From: Christensenella sp. UBA3798
GTDB taxonomy: Bacteria > Bacillota > Clostridia > Christensenellales > CAG-1252
DNA: 8,050 nt
NCBI GenBank assembly: GCA_002368735.1
Contig: DFEQ01000086.1
Coordinates: forward strand, 1-8,050
Direction of reading: 5' to 3'
A program made the position numbers and the translations under genes. Under the pieces are notes generated by a model. It did no database searches, was not told the DNA's origin, and was given only the letters and a program-made list of their open reading frames with translations. Below, piece after piece: positions 1 to 6,581 of this stretch; position 1 is the first letter of the stretch; the number at the start of each line of letters is the position of its first letter.

Positions 1-23
1 TCAACAATTAAGATCCTTTTCAA
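1..23 (-). CDS. Response regulator, first 7 codons only (partial)
   Basis: Reading down from position 23 on the minus strand, a TTG start gives M-K-R-I-L-I-V followed by GA, the first two bases of an Asp or Glu codon. This matches the usual beginning of a receiver domain, whose first strand leads into the acidic metal-binding pair. A strong Shine-Dalgarno sequence, AAAGGAGG (32-39), sits 8 nt upstream inside the end of the kinase gene, and the TTG overlaps the kinase stop as TTGA. This indicates translational coupling and a kinase-then-regulator gene order. Only seven residues are visible, so the family call is inference from context, and the output domain (OmpR type or other) cannot be seen. 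Confidence 0.65.
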
Positions 24-1372
24 TTTCTTTTCCTCCTTTGGGGAATTTTGATGATGATTTTCAAGCCGCCGTCGTTGACGGCTTCCACCGTTCCATCGTG
101 GGCGGTGATGATGGTCTTGACGATGGAGAGCCCGAGCCCGCTGCCCGTCGTGGGATTGGTCCTCGAGGGGTCGCCGCGATAGTAGCTCTCAAAAATATAT
201 TCCATTTCGTGCTCGGCTACGCCGGGACCGTCGTCCGATATCTCCAATACGGCGTTCGCGCCGTCCGAATACACCTTTATCTTCGCCGACCCCTCGGGCT
301 TATCCTTATACTTGACGCTGTTGTCGAGGATATTGCGTATCACGCGCAGGAATTGGTCCTTGTCGATATCCGCCTCAACGGGGCTGTCCGCAAGGTCGGT
401 CACGACGCGCAGCCCTTTCGTGGCGTAGATGGGGATATGGATGGCAGCGAAGTCCTGGATGAGTTTCACGAGGTCGCGCTCCATAAATGTATACTCTATG
501 GTATCGATATCCATCTTGGAGAAGTCCTGCAACTGATTGACGAGAGAATTCATCGTGAGGGCTGTCTCGTAGATGGTCTTTAAGTAGCGAGCGGTCTTTT
601 CGGGGGTATTGGCAACGCCGTCCATCAGCCCTTTGGTGTAGCCTTGAATGGTGGTCAAGGGAGTCTTGAGGTCGTGACTGATGCCCGCTATGATCTCGCC
701 GCGCTGACGGTCGAACTCCTGCTTCTGCTTATCCAGCTCGGCAAGCTTCCTGCGCATCATCTCGAACTCGCCGATGACCGCGCCGATCTCGTCGTCCTTC
801 TCCGCTTTGAGTTGGTAGGCGTAGTTGCCCGCCGCCACCTGCTTCAAACCGCCGCGCAGGACGGTGAGCGGGGGGAAGATCGTGTAGATCTGATAGTAGC
901 AGGCGAGGAAGACCACGATGGCGCACGAGATGATCATGACCACGAGCGCGATGTTCTTCGCCGTATAGAAGGCGTCCTCGCGGGTGATGACCTTGACGGC
1001 AACGTAAGTCCTGCCGTTATTCAGGACGCCTATCACTATCTTCTCGGAATACGCCTCCACCACAGGCACGGAGGAGGTGATGGTGAGTTCGTAAGGCTTC
1101 AAGGTATTGCCCGAAGAATATATCGCTTGATGGTCGCCGTCGTAGAGAGAATACTCGTAGCCGTATGCCTGTATCTTGCGCGCCTTCTCGTCGTTGGTCT
1201 TCGTGCCGTCGAGGAGAAGGTCGGATATCTCCGTGACTTCCGTCCGAGTGGGGCCGCTGATGGGGAACTTATCGCGAAGAGCGTCGGCAAAGAAACTGTA
1301 GACCAAGGAGAGCGCCACCATGACGGCGAATATGATCACGTTGGTGAGTAATAGCTTTTTCTTAATATTCAT
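20..1372 (-). CDS. Membrane sensor histidine kinase (HAMP-HisKA-HATPase)
   Basis: This is a classical two-component sensor kinase of 450 residues. Visible in order are a first membrane helix (about 7-29), an extracytoplasmic sensor region of about 105 residues with no recognised ligand fold, and a second helix (about 141-165). A HAMP linker (about 166-213) and a HisKA dimerisation helix follow, with phosphoacceptor His233 in ISHDLKTPLT. The ATP-binding domain has an N box (N347, N351), a G1 box DDGPG (380-384), an F box around F394 and a G2 box GSGLGL (410-415). All catalytic motifs are intact, so autophosphorylation and transfer to the regulator starting at position 23 are expected. No Shine-Dalgarno sequence precedes the ATG; a promoter lies directly upstream and the transcript may be leaderless. 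The signal is unknown. Confidence 0.93.
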   Translation of the reverse strand: MNIKKKLLLTNVIIFAVMVALSLVYSFFADALRDKFPISGPTRTEVTEISDLLLDGTKTNDEKARKIQAYGYEYSLYDGDHQAIYSSGNTLKPYELTITSSVPVVEAYSEKIVIGVLNNGRTYVAVKVITREDAFYTAKNIALVVMIISCAIVVFLACYYQIYTIFPPLTVLRGGLKQVAAGNYAYQLKAEKDDEIGAVIGEFEMMRRKLAELDKQKQEFDRQRGEIIAGISHDLKTPLTTIQGYTKGLMDGVANTPEKTARYLKTIYETALTMNSLVNQLQDFSKMDIDTIEYTFMERDLVKLIQDFAAIHIPIYATKGLRVVTDLADSPVEADIDKDQFLRVIRNILDNSVKYKDKPEGSAKIKVYSDGANAVLEISDDGPGVAEHEMEYIFESYYRGDPSRTNPTTGSGLGLSIVKTIITAHDGTVEAVNDGGLKIIIKIPQRRKRN

Positions 1373-1378
1373 TTGTCT

Positions 1379-1408
1379 ATTATATCATAGCGTGCGCGCA
1401 CTTTGCAA
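1379..1408 (-). promoter_or_regulatory. Promoter of the histidine kinase gene (leaderless type)
   Basis: On the minus strand a TTGCAA -35 (1403-1408) is separated by 18 bp from a consensus TATAAT -10 (1379-1384). The -10 is preceded by TGA (1385-1387), giving an extended TGnTATAAT. The expected start point, about 7 nt after the -10, falls on or next to the A of the kinase ATG at 1372. The elements fit in the 42-bp gap after the rmuC stop, so the kinase is probably transcribed independently of the tilS-cca-rmuC operon, with some read-through possible. Confidence 0.65.
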
Positions 1409-1414
1409 CCCCCT

Positions 1415-2683
1415 TCAGCCCTCGATGGGCGGCGGGGTGTCGTCGTCCCCCCCTTCGATGAGCTCCACTTTGGAGAGTTTGTTGCGTATCTGATTGCTCT
1501 TATTGGTGGCGTTGCGGATGCCTTCGGACGCCTTATCCACGTAGCCTTGCGTCTTATCGAGGAGGTCGGAGAAGCGCACGAATTCGGTGCGGAACGCCGA
1601 CAGGAGCTTCCATATCTCGCGGCTCCTCTTCTCGATAGCGACCGTCCGGAAGCCGACGAGCAAGCTATTGAGGAGCGCGGCGAGGGTGGTCGGCCCCGTC
1701 ACCATAATGCGATACTTGGACTGCACGTAGTCCAGGAGCCCCGGGCGCTTCGCCACCTCGGCAAACAGCCCTTCTATGGGCAGATACATCACCGCAAAAT
1801 CGGTGGTCTCGGGCGGCTTGACGTACTTCTCCGCGATGGTCTTCGCCTCCTCCTTGATGCGGCGCTCCAGCGCGGCGCCCATCGCCTCTATCACGGGCTT
1901 GTCCCCGTTCTCACTGGCGTCCACGAGGCGCTGATAGTCTTCAAGCGGGAACTTGGCGTCGATGGGCAGGAGGACGGGCTCCTCCCCCTTGCCCGGCATA
2001 CGGATGGCAAATTCCACCACCTCGCCCTTCTTGCCGATCTTGGCGTTGGTCTCGTACTGTTCGGCGACAAGGATCTCCTCTATCAAGGAGCCGAGCGATA
2101 TCTCGCCCCACACGCCGCGCGTCTTTACGCCGCTTAAAACCTTTTTGAGGTCGGTGACGCCTTCGGTCAAAGCCTTCATCTCGCCGAGCCCCTCGCGCAG
2201 GCTGTCCAGTTGCTTATTGATCTGTTCAAAGGATTGGTTGAGCCTGGTATTCAAGGTCTCCTGCATCTTTTCTTCCACCACGAGGCGCATCTTGTCGAGC
2301 TGCTCGGTATTTTCGCGTCTGACGTCGCCGAGCGTCTTATCCAGCCCCGCCTTCATCGCGTCAAGGCGAGTCTCGACGGTCTTTACGAATTCCTGTTGCG
2401 CCTTTTCCTGTCTCTCGAGATTTCCCGCGACGACGGTCAGAAAGCGATCCATGCTCTTTCCCTGCGTATCGGTATGCATTGTGATCGCGTTCAAAAGGGT
2501 GGTATTCGCCGCATTCATCGAGCTCTGCAAGGAGCGGGTCTGGTACTCGCTCTCCTCTTTGACGATATCCTCCGTTTCTCTTTTCGTGACGCCGGAGCCC
2601 TGCTTGAGAGAGCGCAGAGAGATAAAGACAGCTATCCCCACGAGCAAAATGGCGCATAGCAATATGATGATGACCGTATTCAT
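1415..2683 (-). CDS. rmuC: RmuC family DNA recombination protein
   Basis: The 422-residue product begins with one membrane helix (about 4-23). A long charged coiled-coil region (about 40-180) follows, then the conserved RmuC core (about 185-370). Family hallmarks are visible: GVWGE (190-194), the LLPIDAKFP block whose D242-x-K244 fits the PD-(D/E)XK nuclease-fold active site, and the FAVMYLPIEGLF and MVTGPTTL blocks (296-334). In E. coli, loss of RmuC raises inversion between short inverted repeats; the biochemical reaction is not firmly established. The C-terminus is acidic and proline rich. The gene starts inside the end of the CCA-transferase gene (ATGA overlap) with a good GGAGG ribosome site 5 nt upstream, so the two are translationally coupled. 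It is the last gene of the operon before the kinase promoter. Confidence 0.93.
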   Translation of the reverse strand: MNTVIIILLCAILLVGIAVFISLRSLKQGSGVTKRETEDIVKEESEYQTRSLQSSMNAANTTLLNAITMHTDTQGKSMDRFLTVVAGNLERQEKAQQEFVKTVETRLDAMKAGLDKTLGDVRRENTEQLDKMRLVVEEKMQETLNTRLNQSFEQINKQLDSLREGLGEMKALTEGVTDLKKVLSGVKTRGVWGEISLGSLIEEILVAEQYETNAKIGKKGEVVEFAIRMPGKGEEPVLLPIDAKFPLEDYQRLVDASENGDKPVIEAMGAALERRIKEEAKTIAEKYVKPPETTDFAVMYLPIEGLFAEVAKRPGLLDYVQSKYRIMVTGPTTLAALLNSLLVGFRTVAIEKRSREIWKLLSAFRTEFVRFSDLLDKTQGYVDKASEGIRNATNKSNQIRNKLSKVELIEGGDDDTPPPIEG

Positions 2684-4020
2684 TTTTTCCTCCGTAGTTC
2701 TTCCGCGATGCGGAGCGCTTCTTTTTTCATCCTTTCCTCGTCGCGTGACGCACCTTCGTCCGCCTGCCGTTCAAGCAGGGTGCGCAGGACGAGGCTCCTG
2801 AGCGGGGGTTCTATGCCGAGCCCTTCCAGCTCGCTCCCCTTGATGGGGAGGTCGGTGACCTTGACGGGCACCTTTTCCTCTTTCATTTTTTCTTTCAAGG
2901 CGAGGAGCGCCTCGCCGAATTCGTTTCTTGCAAAGTAGCCCGTACCCACGCTGTCCGCGTTCTTCAAGGCGACGATATCCTCGAGGAGATCCCACTCCCT
3001 TTGCACGAAGCGCCGCTTTTTGTTTACAGACGCCTCGCCGTTGAAGTCGAACATATGCCAGCGAACTATCTCCACCGTACGATTGATCCTTTCGTTGGAA
3101 TACTTCAAGCGACGCATCACGCGCTCCGCCATGATGGCGCTCTCCAAGCTGTGCATATAGAAGTTGCCGCTCTCGCGATAACACAGAGGCTTCGCGATAT
3201 CGTGCAGAAGCGCCGCGAGCCTAAGGTGCGGGGGCGCGGCGTCCACCGTATTCAGGATATGATAAAAAACGTCGTACTTATGATATTTGGAGGGCTGCAC
3301 CAAGCCCACCCCCTCCTCTATCTCGGGGAGGAAATAGTCAAAAAGCCCCAGTTCGTGCAGAAGGCACAGCCCGCGATAGACCGCCCGCTTGACGCCGTAT
3401 TTGACGTCGGCAGCGAGGATACGCTCCAGCTCTTCCCTGATCCGCTCTACGGTGATATCCTTAAGGAGGGGCGCATACTTCTTTGCCGCCGCCATGGTGT
3501 CCTTGTCGATGTCGAAGCCGAGCTCCGCCGCAAAGCGAACGAGCCTAAGAAGGCGCAGTCCGTCCTCGGAAAAGACCGCCTCGGGGGCGCGCGTCGTGCG
3601 GAGGACCCTCTTCTTGAGGTCTTCTATCCCGCCCGTCGGGTCGAGGATCACGCCGTCCGTCACCCGCTTATAGATGGCGTTCACGGTGAAGTCGCGGCGA
3701 AAGGCATCCTCGTCGGGGGAGGAAACGAACTCCACCTCAAGGGGGGTATGCTCGCCCGAAAGCGCGGGGTAGCTGTCGCGGCGGAAACGGGTGTATTCGT
3801 AACTTTCCTTTTCGCCGAAGAGTTTCACCGTGCCGATACGGGGATTGACGTCGCGAAGGGTAAAAAGCCCGACGCACGCTTTGGCGAGGTCGTCGGGCGA
3901 AATGTCGCCACAGATATCGTAGTCGGATACGGGGATGCCGAGGAGCTCGTTCCTGACCGCGCCGCCGACGAGATAGAGGGGCGAAGATAATCTCTCTTGA
4001 AGTATCTCGAGAGAGGTCAT
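2680..4020 (-). CDS. cca: CCA-adding tRNA nucleotidyltransferase (HD domain type)
   Basis: The 446-residue class II nucleotidyltransferase adds or repairs the 3' CCA end of tRNAs using CTP and ATP. The head domain shows YLVGGAVRNELLG (16-28) and the metal-binding pair D33-x-D35 in DYDICGD. It also has the FRRDFTVNAI block (108-116) and EDGLRLLRLVRFAAELGF (152-169), the template-like nucleotide-selecting region. An HD-domain segment follows (HKYDVFYHI at 247-255; H273-D274 in LLHDIAKP). The chosen start, ATG at 4020, lies 2 nt after the tilS stop and immediately before the conserved domain. A longer open frame to 4125 only overlaps tilS and adds a basic, unconserved sequence. Poly(A) polymerases share this fold, so CCA specificity is inferred from family and from the neighbouring tRNA gene tilS. 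Confidence 0.92.
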   Translation of the reverse strand: MTSLEILQERLSSPLYLVGGAVRNELLGIPVSDYDICGDISPDDLAKACVGLFTLRDVNPRIGTVKLFGEKESYEYTRFRRDSYPALSGEHTPLEVEFVSSPDEDAFRRDFTVNAIYKRVTDGVILDPTGGIEDLKKRVLRTTRAPEAVFSEDGLRLLRLVRFAAELGFDIDKDTMAAAKKYAPLLKDITVERIREELERILAADVKYGVKRAVYRGLCLLHELGLFDYFLPEIEEGVGLVQPSKYHKYDVFYHILNTVDAAPPHLRLAALLHDIAKPLCYRESGNFYMHSLESAIMAERVMRRLKYSNERINRTVEIVRWHMFDFNGEASVNKKRRFVQREWDLLEDIVALKNADSVGTGYFARNEFGEALLALKEKMKEEKVPVKVTDLPIKGSELEGLGIEPPLRSLVLRTLLERQADEGASRDEERMKKEALRIAEELRRKK

Positions 4021-4022
4021 AT

Positions 4023-5360
4023 TCAGTTCGTTATCTTGACCGTATAAACGTCCTCCGTGGACTCGTCCACCTTGACTTTGGAGGAGATCTCCACCCCGCA
4101 GATCACGAGAACGTCCTTGCCGCACGCGATAAGAGGGATGTCGTCGCGGTCACGGCTGGGATATTTGATATTGGTCAGATAGTTGCCGAGCGTCTTGGTA
4201 AAGCCGCCGAAAGTGGTAAAGACATCCCCCTCCCTGCGGTTGCGGATGACGCTCCCTTCGGGGATCTTCTTGGGGTCGAAGCGAAGCCCCACGCCGCGAT
4301 AATCGCCGACGGTCAGAGTGCTGCCGTTGGGGAGAAGGGTATCCCCCTTCTTGAAGGGGAGCTCGTAGGGGACTGTTTCCGCCGCCCGCATGATCATCAG
4401 GTGCTCGGGCGCCTTGATGGCGATGAGCCCCTGCGACAGGCTGATCTCCTTGCCCGTCTCCTTATTGAGGAGGGACAATACGTCCATCAGATTGACCTGC
4501 TCAAAGTCAAGGGCGAGCCCCTGCTCGATCATCGCCTTGCGGATGCTGTGACGAACCAAAGCGGGATGCGCGGCGTTGAGCGCCTCGACGGAGAAGACTA
4601 TCCTGGACTTATCGTCCACTTCATAGGGGACCGACACGCTGTCCATGAATGCAATGATCTCCTTCGCCGCGGTGGTCAATCTTTCGATGCTCTTTCTATA
4701 TTGAGGAAACATCTTCTCCACCACGGGGAGTACCTCGTGACGGATAAAGTTCCTCGTATATTCAAGGTTATAGTTGGTGCTGTCCTCGACGTGCGGGACG
4801 TTGTGCGCCTCGCAATACTCGCTGATATCCAAACGGGACAAAGAGAGCATGGGGCGGATATACTTGCCGCTCCTGGCGCTCGGGATGCCTTCGAGCCCCT
4901 TGACGCCCGTGCCGCGGAAGATGCGCATCAGCACCGTCTCGCACTGGTCGTCGAGCTGGTGCGCCGTGGCTATCTTATCCACGATGCCCTTGCGGAGCAG
5001 TTCGTCGAAATAATGATACCTAAGCTCGCGCGCCGCCTGCTCCACCCCGATGAGGTGGTCCTTGGCGTAGCCCGGAACGTCCACCGTCGTATAGCAGACG
5101 GGGATATCGTTCTGCGAGCAGTAGTCGAGGACAAAGGCTTGGTCGGATAGGCTCTCCGCCCCGCGGATGCCGTGCTCCACGTGGATGGCGATGACGTTTA
5201 TCATCAGGTCGTTTTTATGCTCGACGAGATAATGCAGGAGACTCATACTGTCCCTGCCGCCCGATACCGCCACGCCGATCTTATCGCCCCTGTCGAATAA
5301 AGCAGTATTGATCTGCATAATCACTCCTTGTCGGACGATATAGCGCCCGACCTTTTTCAC
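4023..5360 (-). CDS. tilS: tRNA(Ile)-lysidine synthase
   Basis: TilS uses ATP and lysine to convert C34 of the CAU-anticodon isoleucine tRNA to lysidine, switching it from AUG to AUA decoding. The 445-residue product has the PP-loop SGGRDS (33-38), a HQLDDQ motif (134-139; HxxDDQ in the family), RGTGVKGLEGI (149-159), EDSTN (192-196) with RNFIRH (203-208), and the C-terminal TilS domain including IRNRREGDVF (372-381). The start is uncertain. The GTG at 5360 includes an N-terminal helix resembling that of other TilS proteins but has only a weak ribosome site. The in-frame ATG at 5318 (431 residues) has AAGGAG (5324-5329) 5 nt upstream, directly after a hairpin. It is the first gene of a tRNA-maturation operon with cca. 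Confidence 0.94.
   Translation of the reverse strand: MKKVGRYIVRQGVIMQINTALFDRGDKIGVAVSGGRDSMSLLHYLVEHKNDLMINVIAIHVEHGIRGAESLSDQAFVLDYCSQNDIPVCYTTVDVPGYAKDHLIGVEQAARELRYHYFDELLRKGIVDKIATAHQLDDQCETVLMRIFRGTGVKGLEGIPSARSGKYIRPMLSLSRLDISEYCEAHNVPHVEDSTNYNLEYTRNFIRHEVLPVVEKMFPQYRKSIERLTTAAKEIIAFMDSVSVPYEVDDKSRIVFSVEALNAAHPALVRHSIRKAMIEQGLALDFEQVNLMDVLSLLNKETGKEISLSQGLIAIKAPEHLMIMRAAETVPYELPFKKGDTLLPNGSTLTVGDYRGVGLRFDPKKIPEGSVIRNRREGDVFTTFGGFTKTLGNYLTNIKYPSRDRDDIPLIACGKDVLVICGVEISSKVKVDESTEDVYTVKITN
5330..5351 (-). other. Hairpin just upstream of the internal tilS ribosome site
   Basis: On the minus strand GTCGGGCG (5344-5351) pairs with CGTCCGAC (5330-5337) over eight positions around a 6-nt loop. 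One pair is U.G on this strand but would be A.C on the other, so the structure is favoured in the tilS mRNA. It ends where AAGGAG (5324-5329) begins, and could hide or present that site depending on which start is used. Coding constraint alone could also produce it. Confidence 0.35.
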
Positions 5361-5373
5361 GCTGTCTTATGAC

Positions 5374-5400
5374 AAAACCGCCGGCCCCGAAGAGCCGGCG
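5374..5400 (-). terminator. Rho-independent terminator after the ferredoxin gene
   Basis: On the minus strand CGCCGGC (5394-5400) pairs perfectly with GCCGGCG (5379-5385) around an 8-nt loop and is followed by GGTTTTG, a short U run. It begins 8 nt after the ferredoxin stop and ends 14 nt before the GTG start of tilS. It therefore separates a short, probably abundant ferredoxin mRNA from tilS, or acts as a partial terminator that sets the ferredoxin to tilS ratio. Confidence 0.75.
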
Positions 5401-5407
5401 TCTTGAC

Positions 5408-5578
5408 TTATTCCTCCGAGATGGCGCCGACCGGGCAACCTGCTTCGCAAGCACCGCAATCGATGCACTGGTCTTTATCCACAACGTACTTTCCGTCGCC
5501 TTCCGCGATAGCGCTCACGGGGCAAGTAGCGCTGCAAGCGCCGCACATGATACATTCGTCACTGATAACTCTGGGCAT
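5408..5578 (-). CDS. 2[4Fe-4S] bacterial ferredoxin, 56 aa
   Basis: A small gene encodes a 56-residue low-potential electron carrier. Two classical cluster motifs are complete: C9-x2-C12-x2-C15-x3-C19-P and C38-x2-C41-x2-C44-x3-C48-P. The protein is the usual size of clostridial-type 2[4Fe-4S] ferredoxins, acidic, and has the expected internal two-fold symmetry (VSAI and VGAI after each motif). A clean AGGAG ribosome site lies 8 nt upstream of the ATG at 5578, a consensus promoter sits in the AT-rich gap before it, and a strong terminator follows, so it is a monocistronic unit. Partner enzymes (for example pyruvate:ferredoxin oxidoreductase or hydrogenase) are not in this window, so the electron donor and acceptor are unknown. 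It supports an anaerobic lifestyle. Confidence 0.95.
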   Translation of the reverse strand: MPRVISDECIMCGACSATCPVSAIAEGDGKYVVDKDQCIDCGACEAGCPVGAISEE

Positions 5579-5626
5579 AATAATTTCTCCTTTTAGAAAT
5601 AAAATATAGCTTAACGCTCAATGGTT

Positions 5627-5655
5627 ATTATAACACACGTGCGGGAGGTTTTCAA
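5627..5655 (-). promoter_or_regulatory. Promoter of the ferredoxin gene
   Basis: A minus-strand TTGAAA -35 (5650-5655), a 17-bp spacer and a perfect TATAAT -10 (5627-5632) give a near-consensus sigma-A promoter. Transcription should start near 5620, leaving a leader of about 42 nt with the AGGAG site near its end. The quality of the promoter fits high expression of a ferredoxin. Confidence 0.75.
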
Positions 5656-5683
5656 CAGGTACGCGAGAATTTTTTACGCGTTT

Positions 5684-5701
5684 TTTCGTTTTTAAACGAA
5701 A
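5684..5701 (-). terminator. AT-rich inverted repeat downstream of trmL (weak terminator candidate)
   Basis: TTTCGTTT (5684-5691) and AAACGAAA (5694-5701) form a perfect 8-bp inverted repeat 8 bp after the trmL stop. In the trmL direction it is followed by A-rich rather than T-rich sequence, so it is not a textbook terminator. It may still mark the 3' end of the trmL message before the ferredoxin promoter. Confidence 0.3.
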
Positions 5702-5709
5702 TAAAAAAG

Positions 5710-6213
5710 TTACTTTTCGCTTCTGAGTTTCCCGGTCAAAGTGAATCGGTCGAAAGAGTTTTGGCGCAGCGCTTCGTAGAGCACGATCGCCACGCTGTTA
5801 GAGAGGTTCAACGAGCGGATCTCCCCCCACATCGGGATGCGCACGGTGCGGTCGTAGTTCGCCGCCAGCACCGCTTCGTCTATCCCCTTGGTCTCCTTGC
5901 CGAAGAGGAGGTAATCGCCGTCCTTGTAGGCGACGTCGGAATAGACTTTTTTCGCCTTGGTGGAGGCGTAATACATGGTGGCGCCGTTTTTTACGTTTTC
6001 TTCGTTTTGCGCGTAAAAATCCGCCAAATTCTCGTAGACCTTGATGGTGAGTTTGTCCCAATAATCGAGCCCCGCCCTCTTGACCGACTTTTCGTCGATA
6101 GAGAAGCCGAGGGGCTTTATGAGGTGCAGGACGGAATTCGTCGCCGCGCAGGTGCGGGCGATGTTGCCGGTGTTTTGGGGGATCTCGGGTTCAATCAGGA
6201 CTATGTTAAACAT
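5710..6213 (-). CDS. trmL: tRNA (cytidine/uridine(34)-2'-O)-methyltransferase TrmL
   Basis: This is a SPOUT-family methyltransferase of 167 residues, close to the usual 155-170. It transfers a methyl group from S-adenosylmethionine to the 2'-OH of wobble nucleotide 34 in leucine tRNAs. The family signatures are all present: EPEIPQNTGNIARTCAAT (8-25), KRAGLDYWDKL (45-55), LLFGKETKGI (102-111) and IPMWGEIRSLNLSNSVAIVLYEALRQ (126-151). The last one carries the trefoil-knot AdoMet site. The ATG at 6213 is preceded by AGGAGAGG 3-4 nt away. The frame stays open upstream to about 6360 but has no start codon and runs through a structured repeat, so that extension is not included. With TilS it is the second wobble-base enzyme in the window. 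Confidence 0.95.
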   Translation of the reverse strand: MFNIVLIEPEIPQNTGNIARTCAATNSVLHLIKPLGFSIDEKSVKRAGLDYWDKLTIKVYENLADFYAQNEENVKNGATMYYASTKAKKVYSDVAYKDGDYLLFGKETKGIDEAVLAANYDRTVRIPMWGEIRSLNLSNSVAIVLYEALRQNSFDRFTLTGKLRSEK

Positions 6214-6226
6214 ACCTCTCCTATAA

Positions 6227-6350
6227 ACGAGCGTGTATAAGGTGGCATATGCTTCGCTACCGCTTCCCTTGGAGGCAGTAACGTACAGGAAGTACGCGCC
6301 TACCTCCGCGCTCGCGGAGCACTTGCCTCTACTACCTTCTCCACGCTCGT
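6227..6350. repeat. About 124-bp branched inverted-repeat element upstream of trmL
   Basis: A perfect 9-bp terminal inverted repeat (acgagcgtg 6227-6235; cacgctcgt 6342-6350) is extended by AAGGT (6239-6243) with ACCTT (6334-6338) across a 3x3 internal loop. Inside are three arms. GGTGGC (6241-6246) pairs with GCTACC (6256-6261), in competition with AAGGT. GAGGCA (6272-6277) pairs with TGCCTC (6324-6329). The second arm encloses two hairpins: CGTAC/GTACG (6282-6296) and CTCCGC/GCGGAG (6304-6319). The element ends 13 nt before the trmL ATG, next to its ribosome site. It could be a dispersed mobile repeat or a cis-acting RNA leader; the sequence alone does not decide. Confidence 0.5.
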
Positions 6351-6376
6351 AAAAGCTTTTTTATTTATTGGTTTTG

Positions 6377-6500
6377 CGAGCTTCGCATCTGCAACCCTTC
6401 TGCGCGCTCGAATGGGGTTATTGTTGTTTTTTTTGGAGCGATCGTTTTTCGCCCGCTCGTCTAAGTTTTAATTATTATGTGAGCACGCTTCCGCGCGCTC
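6377..6500. repeat. Three spaced GAGC...GCTC palindromes with T-rich linkers
   Basis: Three hairpin-capable units follow one another. In 6377-6410, CGAGC and CGCA pair with TGCG and GCTCG across a TT/C internal loop. In 6436-6458, GAGCG pairs with CGCTC and an inner CG/CG. In 6481-6500, GAGC-A-CGC pairs with GCG-C-GCTC around TTCC, with one mismatch. Gaps between units are 25 and 22 bp, and 26 bp back to the larger element ending at 6350, whose ends are also GAGCGTG and CACGCTC. Linkers are T-rich on the plus strand and share ATTGGTT-like or ATGGGGTT-like stretches. No coding potential is seen here. Confidence 0.4.
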
Positions 6501-6552
6501 TCATTGGTTGAATTCCTTCTTCTGCTTGTTTCTTTTTTTAATCAATCATTCA

Positions 6553-6581
6553 TATATAAGACACGACGACATAGTCGTCAA
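6553..6581 (-). promoter_or_regulatory. Candidate trmL promoter with a palindrome in its spacer
   Basis: On the minus strand TTGACG (6576-6581), a 17-bp spacer and TATATA (6553-6558) form a plausible sigma-A promoter, predicted to start near 6546. A perfect 6-bp-arm palindrome, GACGAC-ATA-GTCGTC (6565-6579), covers most of the spacer and touches the -35, an operator-like position. If used, trmL would have a leader of about 330 nt containing all the GAGC...GCTC elements. No better trmL promoter is visible nearer the gene. Confidence 0.45.

Noticed and set aside
3001..3990. Long plus-strand open frame of 329 codons opposite cca.
   Set aside because: It is antisense to a clear gene with all motifs and shows no recognisable domain. 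GC-rich third positions commonly produce such shadows; the same applies to 644-1351, 1403-2137, 1953-2801 and 4401-5150.
4021..4125. 35-codon N-terminal extension of the CCA-transferase gene.
   Set aside because: It lies wholly within tilS, is basic and unlike the family. The ATG at 4020, just after the tilS stop, starts at the conserved domain.
6214..6360. In-frame upstream extension of trmL by up to 49 codons.
   Set aside because: There is no usable start codon, it passes through the inverted-repeat element, and TrmL family length and a ribosome site both support the start at 6213.
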